A DNA stretch of 61,942 nucleotides from an uncultured Lachnospiraceae bacterium (GCA_934351255.1 CAKRJH010000016.1:1-61942), one strand, 5' to 3'. Numbered from the stretch's first letter, positions 17,813-26,704 are shown. A program made the numbers and translations. Notes: generated by a model from the sequence alone, not told the origin.

Positions 17813-17881
17813 GCGTTCCCCGCCATTGACAAATGGTTTTTCCGTGACTTAGTATGTGGAAAAAGAGAAGGAGGGATTTCC

Positions 17882-19054
17882 ATGAACTTTGAAGACTTAT
17901 TCTGCATGAAGGAGTTCCGGGACGGCAAACTGCTGACCGGCCGCAACATCCTGTCACGGGAGATCACCGGTGCCCATGTCATCGAGATCGCCGATGGCCG
18001 CAACTGGGCGGGGCGCGGTGAACTGGTCTTCACCAGTGGTGTCGCCTTTCAGGACAAGGACGAAGCGATGAAGCTGTTGATGAAGACGGTTGCCACACAC
18101 GCAGGAGCCGGCATTGTCGTGGAAATCGGCCGCTACATTGATGAGATCCCCCAGGAATGGATCCGGTATGCCGCCGAACTGAACATACCTCTGATGACAC
18201 TTCCGTTTGACGTGCCGGTCACCAATATCATCGGGCAGATCTACCACAAGATCTTTATGCAGCAGGAATACCGCCACCGCGTGGACCGTTTCCTGTACAC
18301 CTTGATCTCGGGGGATATCCAGGCTGCCCTTCCCCTGGCAGACGATCTGGGCTATGATGACACCCGCAGCCATGTCATGCTCTGTATCTGCTGCCGGCAG
18401 GCGGCTGCGGCATCCACTCTGCGCACTGCCTGTCAGAAAGCCTTCACCGGTCCGAAGCCGCTGCTCACCACCGCCAACGCCGATGGAATCTGGGGACTCT
18501 TTGAACTGTCGGATTCCGTCCCGGATCTGAAGCAGGAGCTGAAACGGCGTTGCCTGAAGGCGCAGGAACTTCTGAACGCTCTCGAAAACCATGCTGCCGA
18601 AAACCGTTCCCTCACTCTGACCATCGGATGCAGTACACGTTTCCGGAAGCTGGAGGATGCCCCACGAGCTTCCCGGGAAGCAAAAAAAGCCAGCAAAGTG
18701 CTGGCTTTTCATACAACTTCTTCTCATACCCTGCTCTACGATGATCTGGGGATCTATCATCTTTTATTTGCCGTACAGGACAAAGACACTTTGTCCTTTG
18801 TCGTGCAGCAGGAACTCGGAGCTCTGATCCGGTACGATGACGAAAATCACACGGAACTTACGCACACCCTGGAGACCTATCTGGCCTGCCATGAGAGCAT
18901 CCGCGATACCTCCGAGGCATTGTTCGTCCATCGCAACACGATCAAATACCGCATCCATAAGATCTGCGAGATCCTGGGATATCCCCTGACCGACGCGGAC
19001 CGAACCTTCAATCTGCGCCTGGCCTTTATCATCCGTCAGTATCTGACTTTCTAA
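17882..19054 (+). CDS. PucR-family transcriptional regulator
   Basis: A 390-residue regulator. The start at 17882 has AAGGAGG seven nt upstream, and the first residues (MNFEDLFCMKEFRDGKLLTG) match PucR proteins. The N-terminal PucR sensor domain spans about 1-125 (GRGELVFTSGVAF). A CdaR/GGDEF-like central region follows. The C-terminal helix-turn-helix ends in HRNTIKYRIHKICEILG. Family members control purine, GABA, proline or sugar-acid use. It faces the class II aldolase gene tail to tail with a 4-bp overlap, so that aldolase is a possible target. The N-terminal 130 residues are clearly related to those of the second PucR gene at 33253. Confidence 0.88.
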   Translation: MNFEDLFCMKEFRDGKLLTGRNILSREITGAHVIEIADGRNWAGRGELVFTSGVAFQDKDEAMKLLMKTVATHAGAGIVVEIGRYIDEIPQEWIRYAAELNIPLMTLPFDVPVTNIIGQIYHKIFMQQEYRHRVDRFLYTLISGDIQAALPLADDLGYDDTRSHVMLCICCRQAAAASTLRTACQKAFTGPKPLLTTANADGIWGLFELSDSVPDLKQELKRRCLKAQELLNALENHAAENRSLTLTIGCSTRFRKLEDAPRASREAKKASKVLAFHTTSSHTLLYDDLGIYHLLFAVQDKDTLSFVVQQELGALIRYDDENHTELTHTLETYLACHESIRDTSEALFVHRNTIKYRIHKICEILGYPLTDADRTFNLRLAFIIRQYLTF

Positions 19055-19737
19055 CCGAAGTATCCCTGAGACTCTTTTCCCTCTTCCGGTGCCTGTCCGT
19101 AGGTCTTATAATGCTCGATAACCTCTGCCATCTGTGCATCTGTCAATACGTTCGGAGTCCCGATCGCCATGCTGCGCCACTGTACCTGCGCGCACCACTC
19201 GGCTGTCATAGCCATGGCAAATGCCTTCTCAAGAGATTCCCCATAGGCAACCATGCCGTGGTTCGCCATCAGAAGCACCTTGCTGTCCGATCCCTTCAAT
19301 GTCTCACGGATCAGGGCAGCCAGTTCCGGCGTGCCATATGTCGCATACGGAACCGTCGGTGCTGTCGCAACACCTGCGTCTGCAATCGCATAATGTACGG
19401 ATTTCAGATCCACACCGGTACATGCCAGTGTCGTGCAGTACATGGAATGTGCATGTACCACCGCTCTTGCCGCCGGTTTCTCCAGATAAAATGCAGCATG
19501 CAGGCCATGCTCGCTGGATGGCTTGCGGTCTCCTTCCACAACATTCCCTTCCAGATCCATGACTACCACATCCTCTGCCTTGGTCTGGGCATATGGGATA
19601 CCGGACGGGCTGATCGCCATATATCCGGTCTGCGGATCATACATACTGATATTGCCTGCTGTTCCCACCGTCAGTCCTGATGAGATCAGCTGATTGCCAA
19701 ACTCTACGATTTTCTGTCTCTGTTCTGCTAATAACAT
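19051..19737 (-). CDS. Class II aldolase (L-fuculose-1-phosphate aldolase type)
   Basis: A 228-residue zinc aldolase. The expected zinc ligands and base are present: Glu76 in PSSEHGLH, His95 and His97 in VVHAHSMYCTTLA, and His160 in ANHGMVAYG. TAGNISMYD is the phosphate-binding turn. FucA-type enzymes split L-fuculose 1-phosphate to dihydroxyacetone phosphate and lactaldehyde. Close relatives act on other sugar phosphates such as 5-deoxyribulose or rhamnulose phosphates. No fucose kinase or isomerase is nearby, so the substrate is open. The stop codon region overlaps the end of the convergent PucR gene. Confidence 0.82.
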   Translation of the reverse strand: MLLAEQRQKIVEFGNQLISSGLTVGTAGNISMYDPQTGYMAISPSGIPYAQTKAEDVVVMDLEGNVVEGDRKPSSEHGLHAAFYLEKPAARAVVHAHSMYCTTLACTGVDLKSVHYAIADAGVATAPTVPYATYGTPELAALIRETLKGSDSKVLLMANHGMVAYGESLEKAFAMAMTAEWCAQVQWRSMAIGTPNVLTDAQMAEVIEHYKTYGQAPEEGKESQGYFG

Positions 19738-19891
19738 GTCTTCACCATTCCTTTTTGTTTGTTTCTCATATCCGGATCGCCGACCCGGAGGTTCTCATAA
19801 TCTTTTTTATTATAGCAGGTAACCCGCCGGAAATCCACCGGGGAATCCTGCCTTTTGTTCCGCAAACATTCTGTCTTTTGTCTGTCAGGCA

Positions 19892-20176
19892 TTATTTCCT
19901 GTTCCCACCTGCTGATTCCTCTTTCCGATATACCGGGATCCTCCGGATCATCTGCTCATAATGATTCCTGTCATGCGGATACAGACAGGCACTGCAGTCC
20001 TTCAGTCCATCTGCCGTGTAGGTAAAATCGCCTCCACACGCCTCGCCCAGACTGTGGAGCGGACAATAGCAGAACAGACAGTTGAAATTGTCCGGATCTG
20101 CTCCGGGATGACACGGAAAAAACTCACATTCCCGATGTGCAAAATACTGATAGTTCTTTGCTTCCAATTTGCTCAC
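19892..20176 (-). CDS. Cysteine-rich small domain protein
   Basis: A 94-residue protein of the Cys-rich small domain family, with YFAHRECEFFPCHPG, FNCLFCYCPLH, CGG and LKDCSACLYPHDRNHY. It has eight or more Cys that probably bind zinc or an iron-sulfur cluster. The family often sits near cobalamin genes and its function is unknown. It starts with GTG, whose last bases overlap the TGA of the upstream EAL-domain gene, and AAGGA lies 4-5 nt before. Translational coupling to that gene is therefore likely. About 150 nt after it, before the aldolase gene, show no feature. Confidence 0.8.
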   Translation of the reverse strand: MSKLEAKNYQYFAHRECEFFPCHPGADPDNFNCLFCYCPLHSLGEACGGDFTYTADGLKDCSACLYPHDRNHYEQMIRRIPVYRKEESAGGNRK

Positions 20177-22032
20177 TCATTCCTTTCAGAGAGATATTTC
20201 TTCTCAAATTCCGGTACCGGAATCGGTTTGGAGAAATAGTATCCCTGGAAGCAGTCGCAGCCCATGCCGACCAGACTTTCAAACTGTTCTTCTCGCTCGA
20301 CACCCTCTGCAATCAGTTCCATGCCAATGCCGTGCGCCAGATCGATAATACCTTCCAGAATGGAACGGCTCCTCCGGGAATCCCAGCTTTCTGCCAGAAA
20401 CTCACGGTCGATCTTCACAACCTGCACGTAGGCATCTTTAAGGAAGCGCAGAGAGGAATATCCACTTCCGAAATCATCAATTTCCATGACAAAACCATAC
20501 TCATACAGCTTCCTGATGACATTCTGTGCATCTCCGGTTTTGTCCACGATCACTGTCTCCGTAATCTCCAGATGAAGCATCTTGACCGGAATGTCATACT
20601 TTTGAATCAGCCCGGTGATCGTCTCATACACATCCATATAATAGAAATCCTTCACGGAGATATTCACGGAAATATACATATTCTCCTTGCCCATATCGAT
20701 CCAGCTCCGCAGTTTTCTGACGGCTGTCTCCCACATATATGCATCCAGCCTGGAGATCAGACCGGAATCCTCAAAATGCTTGATGAACACCCCCGGCATC
20801 AGCAGACCTTTCTCCGGATGATTCCAACGCACCAGCGCCTCGGAGCCACGGACGTGCCCCTCTCTGTCCGCCTGTGGCTGTAGCACCATCTGGAACTGTC
20901 CCTGACGGAGTGCCTCGTCAAACTCACCGATCATCTGCTGTCTGGAAATCTCATTCTGAAGAACCGTGTGATCATAATATGCCACTGTCTTCTGGACATC
21001 ATCCTTGATAGAGCCGATTGCCAGAATTGCCTTGTCGCACATCGCTCCGATCGTCTCCTTCCAGTCATGTACTTCATAGACTCCGATATGAAGATGAAGC
21101 TGATAGTGATTGGTAGAATACAGTTTCTGAAGGCGCTGGATCAACTCGACAAACTGCTGTTCCTGATAGCGTTCCTGCGGTATCAGCAGTGCAAAACGAT
21201 CCGCCCCCAGACGTCCCACCACTGCCGGATATTTCATGTACTGATGCAGGGATGCCGCCTGCGTCTTGAGGATCTGATTGCCCGTCTCATCCCCAAACAG
21301 ACTGTTGACCAGTTTGAAATCTTTGATATCTGTCACCAGCAGTACAAAATCCACCTCCGGATTCAACCGCAGTGTCTCCTGCGTCCTGATATAAAATCCC
21401 CTCCGGTTCAGTTCACCGGTCAGGTCATCGTAATGTGCCTTGTGATCCAGCTCACGGTTCTTGCGGCGAAGTGTGCTCTCTCTGGCCTCCACCAGTCCGA
21501 TAAACCGTCCGCTGATGTAGATCGTGATCATCCCGGTCCAGAACAGATTCAGCAAAAACAACTTGTCCAGAACCAATTCCGGAATGTACCGGTTGATCCC
21601 GGTCAATACTGCATAAATATGCGAAAAGAAAATTCCCACCATACCCATACTGGTGAACATAATAGAGCGTGCAATCGTATCTCTCCTCGGTCTGGCTTCA
21701 TACATCAGGAAGAAACTTCCCAATGTCATCATCGTGCCATACAGCGAAAAGCCCCCCTCAGCTCCCATCGAGAGATTGCAGACCACACAAAACACGGTCA
21801 CTTCCAGTGCATAAATCGAAATCCACCAGCTCTTTTTCTCCATCTTACCGACCACGAGACATCCGATCAGATAAATGCAGACACTGATCCCATCCATAAT
21901 GATCATCGGTATCGCCCGATAATAGATAAATACCGGCAGTATCACAGAATGTATCACCAGACACAAAAACAATGTCAGCCGGTAGTCATTAACATTTTCC
22001 AGGGTATTTACCTTCTCTTTTGCAATCTCCAT
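20173..22032 (-). CDS. Membrane c-di-GMP phosphodiesterase with degenerate GGDEF and intact EAL
   Basis: A 619-residue protein. The first 200 residues hold about six hydrophobic helices and form a membrane sensor. A GGDEF domain follows (about 205-360), but its signature is LGADRF instead of GGDEF, so cyclase activity is probably lost. The EAL domain (about 370-610) keeps the key motifs: GSEALVRWNHP, ISVNISVKDF, LEITET, DDFGSGYSSL, KIDREFL and AEGVE. It should hydrolyse c-di-GMP to pGpG. The degenerate GGDEF may bind GTP and tune the EAL domain, as known for some such hybrids. The gene is coupled to the Cys-rich small protein downstream. Confidence 0.9.
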   Translation of the reverse strand: MEIAKEKVNTLENVNDYRLTLFLCLVIHSVILPVFIYYRAIPMIIMDGISVCIYLIGCLVVGKMEKKSWWISIYALEVTVFCVVCNLSMGAEGGFSLYGTMMTLGSFFLMYEARPRRDTIARSIMFTSMGMVGIFFSHIYAVLTGINRYIPELVLDKLFLLNLFWTGMITIYISGRFIGLVEARESTLRRKNRELDHKAHYDDLTGELNRRGFYIRTQETLRLNPEVDFVLLVTDIKDFKLVNSLFGDETGNQILKTQAASLHQYMKYPAVVGRLGADRFALLIPQERYQEQQFVELIQRLQKLYSTNHYQLHLHIGVYEVHDWKETIGAMCDKAILAIGSIKDDVQKTVAYYDHTVLQNEISRQQMIGEFDEALRQGQFQMVLQPQADREGHVRGSEALVRWNHPEKGLLMPGVFIKHFEDSGLISRLDAYMWETAVRKLRSWIDMGKENMYISVNISVKDFYYMDVYETITGLIQKYDIPVKMLHLEITETVIVDKTGDAQNVIRKLYEYGFVMEIDDFGSGYSSLRFLKDAYVQVVKIDREFLAESWDSRRSRSILEGIIDLAHGIGMELIAEGVEREEQFESLVGMGCDCFQGYYFSKPIPVPEFEKKYLSERNE

Positions 22033-22083
22033 CTATGAATTCTATCCTTTCATAAATTCACGTCACTCACATCTATTGTATTC

Positions 22084-22112
22084 AGTATAACGCATTTTGC
22101 CCCAGAAGTTAA
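22084..22112 (-). promoter_or_regulatory. Candidate promoter of the EAL-domain gene
   Basis: TTAACT and TATACT with a 17-bp spacer, about 50 nt upstream of the start codon. It overlaps the hairpin at 22094-22128. Confidence 0.45.
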
Positions 22113-22128
22113 CCCTCTGAGGCAAAAT
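22094..22128 (-). terminator. Hairpin after the secreted Big-domain gene
   Basis: ATTTTGCC and GGCAAAAT pair at the base, with a further AGA/TCT pairing inside. It lies about 30 nt past the stop of the upstream gene. The T-run is short, so termination may be partial. Confidence 0.45.
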
Positions 22129-22157
22129 ATGTAACGACCGATTTATTTATCTCGCAA

Positions 22158-24107
22158 CTATTCTACTGTTATTTTTATTTTACGATACAGGCCATTCTGT
22201 GCATAAATATAAATCGTACAGGTTCCCGCCTGATTCGCAGTGATCACTCCTTTGGTGCCCTGTACGGAGGCAACAGTCTCATTTTCCGATTCAAACCGCA
22301 GTCTGCGGTGAATGTTCACCTTGCGGCTGCTCTGTTCTCTGGCTTTCACTGTCGCGGTCTGGCCCACCTTCAATGTCAGTGACGTGGCAGAAGCCTTGAC
22401 CGAAGTGGCATTGCCCTTCTTGCCACCGGATGTCGTGGCATGTAATGTCTTGGAGATTTCCACCGTTTCTTTCTTTCCATCCTTCATCACATAACCCACG
22501 ATAAAGTACTTATAATAGGTTCCCTTTTTGAGTTTTTTGCGGGAATACTTCGTCGCATTCTTTCCCAGAGTGGCAATCTTCTTATATTTATTCTTGATAC
22601 CACAGGCATTGCCGTAGATGACATATCCATCCACGCGGTCGCTCAGAGAATTCCAGACAAGGGTCTGTGAGGTCTTTGTCACACGCTTCACTCTGGCACA
22701 GAGCAGGCCAAAGACAGATCCCTGTACGTCCCGGTCTCCCGGCACGACCACATTGCCCGCATTCGGGTCGATCGGAGCGGCAGATGGAACTGCGGATGGA
22801 GCAGCAGACGGCACTGCGGACGGAGCGGCAGACGGCACGATTGTCGGTGTCGCTGCAGGCTCCTGACTGGCCGGTGCACTGGCAAGTGGGAGCTGTGTTG
22901 GTTCCACTGTTGGTTTCGCTGTTGGGGTTGGTTTCTCGGTAACCACCGGTGTCGGAGTCGCCGGCGCTGCTACAATACGGAATGTCTTGGCTTCCGGCAT
23001 ATCATAGTTTGGATCGACCGGGATGACCTGAAGGGTCGCCGTGCCGATCTCGGTATTGTCCGTGCATTTTACCGTGTAGTCCGTACCCTTGTGAAGGATC
23101 TTTCCACCGGAATTCATGACAAAAACATCCGGTTCAATCGCCTGGCCGGTGTAGTTTACTTCGTCCGGCACATCGCTGACCGACAGGATTCCCGGCGTAA
23201 TATCAAAACTCTGGGTCACGGTTCCGGTGTAATAGACTCCATTGGAATCGATCACACTCTCCGCATAGATCGTGACACTGGCCTTCTCGCCACCCTCTCT
23301 GGTAGTCACTGCGGTATTGTTCTCATACCCATAACGAAGGCCTTCGGTGATCTCGGTATAATTGAACTGGCCAACCAGCGGTGCCGGAGTCGGTGCCACC
23401 GGCTCTCCCTCATAAACATAACTGCTCCGAATCTGCGCTGTAGAAAATGCCACGGTAGCATTCTTCGGTGTCACGGTATAATATGTCCCCAGATCGCGCG
23501 TCTGGGTCTCATCCTGAATCTGGATCTGAGTGATTGACTTGGAATCCATCCTCCGTTTCTCAGCCACCCCCTGCGGATGCTGTGCATCGTAACGCACGGT
23601 CTCCCAGTACGGCATGATGTCATTGGCGTACAGTCTCGTTGCGCCGGTCCTGAGTTTGGACACCTCATAGACCTGCAGATCACAGGTTCCGTCCCCGTCT
23701 TCATCACTCAGAAAATAGGAGTATACCGTGCTGGCATTCTCCGGCTTTTTGGTGTCACTGATCCGATCGTTCCGCCGGGTTTCCAGCTTTTTCTGCACCT
23801 TCGCAATGTCCTCTGACAAACTGTCTTCCGAGGTAAACCCATCTGCATAGGAGAACACCACCTGATAGATCCCCGCGTCAAAACAGGCTTCCACCTGCTG
23901 TGCCAGAGCATCCAGATCGGCATCTTCCAGCCCGTTGATCTGAAGCTGTTTCACGGTCTGTGCGCTATGCTGACCTCCGTTCTCCTCTGCGTATGCATGT
24001 ACCGCAGGGTTCGTATCCCCCGGGATTCCGGCCATCCCCGGGCCAGTCCAGGCAAGCGATGCACACAATGCGATTGCCAGCCGTTTCTTCCATTCTGATT
24101 TCCTCAT
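22158..24107 (-). CDS. Large secreted protein with Pro/Thr/Ala linker and C-terminal Big-like domain
   Basis: About 649 residues from the ATG at 24107, which follows GAGG and starts a signal peptide (MRKSEWKKRLAIALCASLAW). The first 340 residues are not recognised. A low-complexity linker follows, with TPTPVVTEKPTPTAKP and the repeated SAAPSAVP. Then comes a fibronectin III-like stretch (VDGYVIYGNACGIKNKYKKI). A Big-2-like immunoglobulin domain ends the protein (ATSLTLKVGQTATVKA through GTCTIYIYAQNG). No sortase motif is present. It is probably a cell-surface or exported adhesin-like protein. The Pro/Ala linker is encoded by a 24-bp tandem repeat. Confidence 0.75.
   Translation of the reverse strand: MRKSEWKKRLAIALCASLAWTGPGMAGIPGDTNPAVHAYAEENGGQHSAQTVKQLQINGLEDADLDALAQQVEACFDAGIYQVVFSYADGFTSEDSLSEDIAKVQKKLETRRNDRISDTKKPENASTVYSYFLSDEDGDGTCDLQVYEVSKLRTGATRLYANDIMPYWETVRYDAQHPQGVAEKRRMDSKSITQIQIQDETQTRDLGTYYTVTPKNATVAFSTAQIRSSYVYEGEPVAPTPAPLVGQFNYTEITEGLRYGYENNTAVTTREGGEKASVTIYAESVIDSNGVYYTGTVTQSFDITPGILSVSDVPDEVNYTGQAIEPDVFVMNSGGKILHKGTDYTVKCTDNTEIGTATLQVIPVDPNYDMPEAKTFRIVAAPATPTPVVTEKPTPTAKPTVEPTQLPLASAPASQEPAATPTIVPSAAPSAVPSAAPSAVPSAAPIDPNAGNVVVPGDRDVQGSVFGLLCARVKRVTKTSQTLVWNSLSDRVDGYVIYGNACGIKNKYKKIATLGKNATKYSRKKLKKGTYYKYFIVGYVMKDGKKETVEISKTLHATTSGGKKGNATSVKASATSLTLKVGQTATVKAREQSSRKVNIHRRLRFESENETVASVQGTKGVITANQAGTCTIYIYAQNGLYRKIKITVE
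22775..22838. repeat. 24-bp tandem repeat encoding SAAPSAVP
   Basis: Two full copies and one partial copy of a 24-bp unit beginning GAGCrGCAGAyGG lie in tandem inside the secreted protein gene. They encode the repeated SAAPSAVP and could expand or shrink by slippage. Confidence 0.8.
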
Positions 24108-24183
24108 AGATATTTCCTCGCTTTCCAAATAGATATCACTCGTTTTGTTATGTGATTACAAACAAAGTTAGACTATAACACCA

Positions 24184-24212
24184 TTGTTTGTCAATACATT
24201 TCTTCCTATAAT
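24184..24212 (+). promoter_or_regulatory. Candidate promoter of the iron-type alcohol dehydrogenase
   Basis: TTGTTT and a perfect TATAAT with a 17-bp spacer, about 80 nt upstream of the start codon, in the divergent region with the Big-domain gene. Confidence 0.55.
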
Positions 24213-24291
24213 GTTGCAAAATGATGTATAGCAGAGCGTTATGCGAAGATTTCTTCGCACCCACGGGAACGCTCAGGAAGGGAGGAGTTAC

Positions 24292-25314
24292 ATGAAATAT
24301 ATACGACAGTTTCCTATGAAATTGATTTTTGGAAGAGGAAAGATCCGCCTGGTCGGGGAACAGACCCGTGCTCTGGGGCAGCATGCCGCACTGATCACCG
24401 GTCAGGAGAGTGCACTCCAGACAGGCCTTCTCTCCCGGATTCTCTCATACTTTGAAAAAAATGGTGTCCAGGCATCTGTTCTGCATCTTTCCCCGGACGA
24501 GAAAGATCCTGTCCTCAGGACAATGAAGCTGATTCAGGACAGCCAGGCTCAGGTACTTCTGGCCCTGGGAGGAGGAAGTATCCTGGATGTAGCCAGACAC
24601 AGCGCCGATCGTATGCCTGACACCACTCTGATCCTGATCCCCACCACCTGTGGATTCGGCAGCGTATTTCATCCGGTTCGCTCATCGGATCTGGTCATCC
24701 TGGACTCCGAACTGCTGATGACCATGCCGCGCCCTCTGCTGGCCGCCACAGGATTTGACAGTCTCAGTCATGGCATAGAAGCGGTCATTGCCGGAAACAG
24801 CACTCCACGGATCCGGGAAATGTCTCTGTATGGCATGGAACTGCTGTCCCACCACCTCCGGGTGCTCTACGACGGCAAATGCAGTGCGGAAAGCTGGGAC
24901 GCCGTGGCTTATGCCGGGGTATTGAACGGCACAGCCCTGACCGCCGCCGGCCCTACCGCCTGCCATGCCATGGAATTCCCACTGTGGGAACGCTATCACG
25001 CGAGACACGGAAAGGTTCTGGCTGCACTGGCTCCTGCCGTCTACGAAGCCAGCACACAGTCGTCTCCCGATCAGGCTCTGGCACTTGCACAGGCATTGGG
25101 AGGAAGCAATGCCTCCGACTTTATCCCGCTGCTTCGGGATCTGGAACAAAATCTTCAATTAAACGGCAGGCTGGTCGATCTTGGCATGGAGCGGGAACAG
25201 TTTGCAAAACTGGCATCCCGCTGTCAGGAACTTTGTGCCGATGCACTGCAGAATAATCCCGTATTATTTACCCACGACCAGTTAGTTCAATTATATTTAG
25301 CATCTTATCTATAG
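24292..25314 (+). CDS. Iron-containing alcohol dehydrogenase family protein
   Basis: A 340-residue group III dehydrogenase. The start at 24292 has GGAGG six nt upstream. The NAD(P) loop is LGGGSILDVAR, followed by PTTCGFGS. The metal site is consistent with Asp and His in GFDSLSHGIEAVI and His residues in ACHAMEFPLWERYHARHG. It is shorter than typical butanol dehydrogenases (about 385 residues) and substrate cannot be assigned. It precedes the guanidino/GABA gene block and runs the same way, so it might reduce an aldehyde made there. That link is only positional. A separate, much better match to 4-hydroxybutyrate dehydrogenase lies at 31823. Confidence 0.78.
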   Translation: MKYIRQFPMKLIFGRGKIRLVGEQTRALGQHAALITGQESALQTGLLSRILSYFEKNGVQASVLHLSPDEKDPVLRTMKLIQDSQAQVLLALGGGSILDVARHSADRMPDTTLILIPTTCGFGSVFHPVRSSDLVILDSELLMTMPRPLLAATGFDSLSHGIEAVIAGNSTPRIREMSLYGMELLSHHLRVLYDGKCSAESWDAVAYAGVLNGTALTAAGPTACHAMEFPLWERYHARHGKVLAALAPAVYEASTQSSPDQALALAQALGGSNASDFIPLLRDLEQNLQLNGRLVDLGMEREQFAKLASRCQELCADALQNNPVLFTHDQLVQLYLASYL

Positions 25315-25346
25315 AAGCAGTCCAAATATCTGCTGCCAGAGAGGTA

Positions 25347-25392
25347 ATATTGTAATCGGAACACAATATCTTTTGTACCTGTGCAATATTGC
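25347..25392. promoter_or_regulatory. Candidate operator: repeated ATATTG half-sites over a promoter
   Basis: ATATTGT (25347) and ACAATAT (25363) form an inverted repeat with 9 bp between them. A second palindrome, GCAATATTGC (25383-25392), overlaps the -35 box of the promoter at 25389. Three such sites in 46 bp suggest a bound regulator controlling the binding-protein/ureohydrolase operon. Confidence 0.5.
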
Positions 25393-25417
25393 GCGGCTCC
25401 AAAATGCCCGCTATAAT
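25389..25417 (+). promoter_or_regulatory. Promoter of the ABC binding-protein/ureohydrolase operon
   Basis: TTGCGC and TATAAT with a 17-bp spacer. It lies 275 nt before the start codon and so predicts a long leader RNA. Confidence 0.65.
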
Positions 25418-25423
25418 GACAGC

Positions 25424-25691
25424 AACATAAGACAAAGAGGTCTGGAGGATACGAGTTGTTCCCCGGGCCTTTTTCTATTATGTACCCCAAAAGGGGGCAA
25501 AAATTTCTTTGAGAAAGAGAGATCACATAACACGATTGGAGGACAATAGTGTGAAAAATACCGCTGATGCAGTATTTTTCGCACGGGCTATTTGTGTCGC
25601 AGGCGCCACAAAGTAGCATTGATCGCAGAGCAAAATTTGATATTTTGCTCTCGGTCCTTCGACGCTAAGCGTCTGCGGAATGGAGGTTACT
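25424..25691 (+). promoter_or_regulatory. Long structured leader RNA of the binding-protein operon
   Basis: The leader has at least three hairpins: GTGTGAAAAATAC/GTATTTTTCGCAC (25549-25584, one G-U), AGAGCAAAAT/ATTTTGCTCT (25627-25651), and GACGC-TAA-GCGTC (25661-25673) just before the ribosome site. No T-box sequence or named riboswitch was recognised. It may carry an attenuator or an unidentified riboswitch. Confidence 0.45.
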
Positions 25692-26591
25692 ATGAGAAAA
25701 CATTGGAAAACATTTGGAAAAAAGGTACTGGCAACTGCCATGGTGTGCGCCATGGGAATCAGTGTCATGGGATGCGGCGCATCCAAGGATGCAGGAAGTT
25801 CTTCCTCTTCCGGAAGCTCCTCTTCCAGCGCTTCGGTAGATCAGAGCAAACTGGATGCTTACAATTCCCCAAAGATCAAAGCGATTCAGAAAGCCGGCAA
25901 ACTGGTTCTGGGAACAGCATCCGGTTATCCACCATATGAGTTTGCAAGCGTAGACAACGGCGGACAGATCATCGGTATCGACATTGCCTTTGCCCAGAAG
26001 GTTGCAGACGGACTGGGAGTAAGCCTGGAAGTACAGGACATGCCATTCAGTGAGACAATCACCTCCCTGCAGGGCGGCATCACAGACATGGTATTCGCAG
26101 GAACCACCGAGACGGAGGAGAGAGCGCAGATCGTAAACTTTACCGATGTCTACATTGAAGATAAATTCGTGGTTATCGTCCGCAAGGAGGACGCAGACAA
26201 ATATTCTTCCATGGCGGATCTGGCCGGAAAGACAATCGCTGCCGAGCTTGGAAGTTCTACCGAGTCTGTCGCCAAAGCTGAACTGACCGATTCCAAGTTC
26301 ACTTCCCTTTCCTTAAATGCGGACTGCTTCACCGAGCTTGCCAACGGCAAGGTAGACGCAGTCGTAAACTCTAAGGTTGTGGCACAGCAGTATGCCGTGG
26401 CAAATCCGGACTTTACCATCCTGGATCTGACCTTCAAGACACCAAACAAGAACTGCCAGGGATGCGTAGCCAAGGGCGACGATGGATTCTTAAAATATGT
26501 CAATGATGTGATTGCCGAAAACAAAGACAATGGAAACTTCGACAAATGGATCCAGGAATACAGTGAGCAGTCTGCCAAGGAAGCACAGTAA
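25692..26591 (+). CDS. Amino-acid-type ABC transporter substrate-binding lipoprotein
   Basis: A 299-residue extracellular solute-binding protein (family 3). The start at 25692 has GGAGG five nt upstream. A lipobox (SVMGCGAS) is followed by a Ser-rich linker. The binding domain begins KAGKLVLGTASGYPPYEF and includes GIDIAFAQKVADGLG, FAGTTETEERAQIVNFTDVY and AELGSSTESVAKAEL, all typical of polar or basic amino-acid receptors. No permease or ATPase is adjacent; matching ones lie 9 kb away on the other strand, in an operon that also contains a ureohydrolase. A ureohydrolase follows this gene too, so the ligand may be a guanidino compound such as arginine, agmatine or guanidinobutyrate. Confidence 0.9.
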   Translation: MRKHWKTFGKKVLATAMVCAMGISVMGCGASKDAGSSSSSGSSSSSASVDQSKLDAYNSPKIKAIQKAGKLVLGTASGYPPYEFASVDNGGQIIGIDIAFAQKVADGLGVSLEVQDMPFSETITSLQGGITDMVFAGTTETEERAQIVNFTDVYIEDKFVVIVRKEDADKYSSMADLAGKTIAAELGSSTESVAKAELTDSKFTSLSLNADCFTELANGKVDAVVNSKVVAQQYAVANPDFTILDLTFKTPNKNCQGCVAKGDDGFLKYVNDVIAENKDNGNFDKWIQEYSEQSAKEAQ

Positions 26592-26649
26592 TGCAGTAAG
26601 CAATCTGTCTGGAAAATTCAGTAATTCAGTAATTTAGTGATACAGTAAC
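26584..26649. repeat. Intergenic CAGTAA repeats
   Basis: CAGTAA occurs at 26586, 26594, 26619, 26627 and 26643, with 8-bp steps inside each group. The stretch CAGTAAsCAATCTGyC is also duplicated about 50 bp apart. The last copy leads into the hairpin at 26651. No function is known. Confidence 0.6.
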
Positions 26650-26650
26650 C

Positions 26651-26704
26651 AATCTGCCAGGAATCAGGTTCGGAATACCCGGCCCGGTGCCTGGCAGATT
26701 TTAG
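26651..26704 (+). terminator. Hairpin between binding protein and ureohydrolase 1
   Basis: AATCTGCCAGG and CCTGGCAGATT form a perfect 11-bp stem around a 28-base loop and are followed by TTAG. The T-run is short, so readthrough into the ureohydrolase is likely. No separate promoter for the ureohydrolase is seen. Confidence 0.5.

Noticed and set aside
24292..25314. Assigning the first iron-type dehydrogenase to 4-hydroxybutyrate.
   Set aside because: It lacks the close full-length match shown by the gene at 31823; only the broad family is supported.
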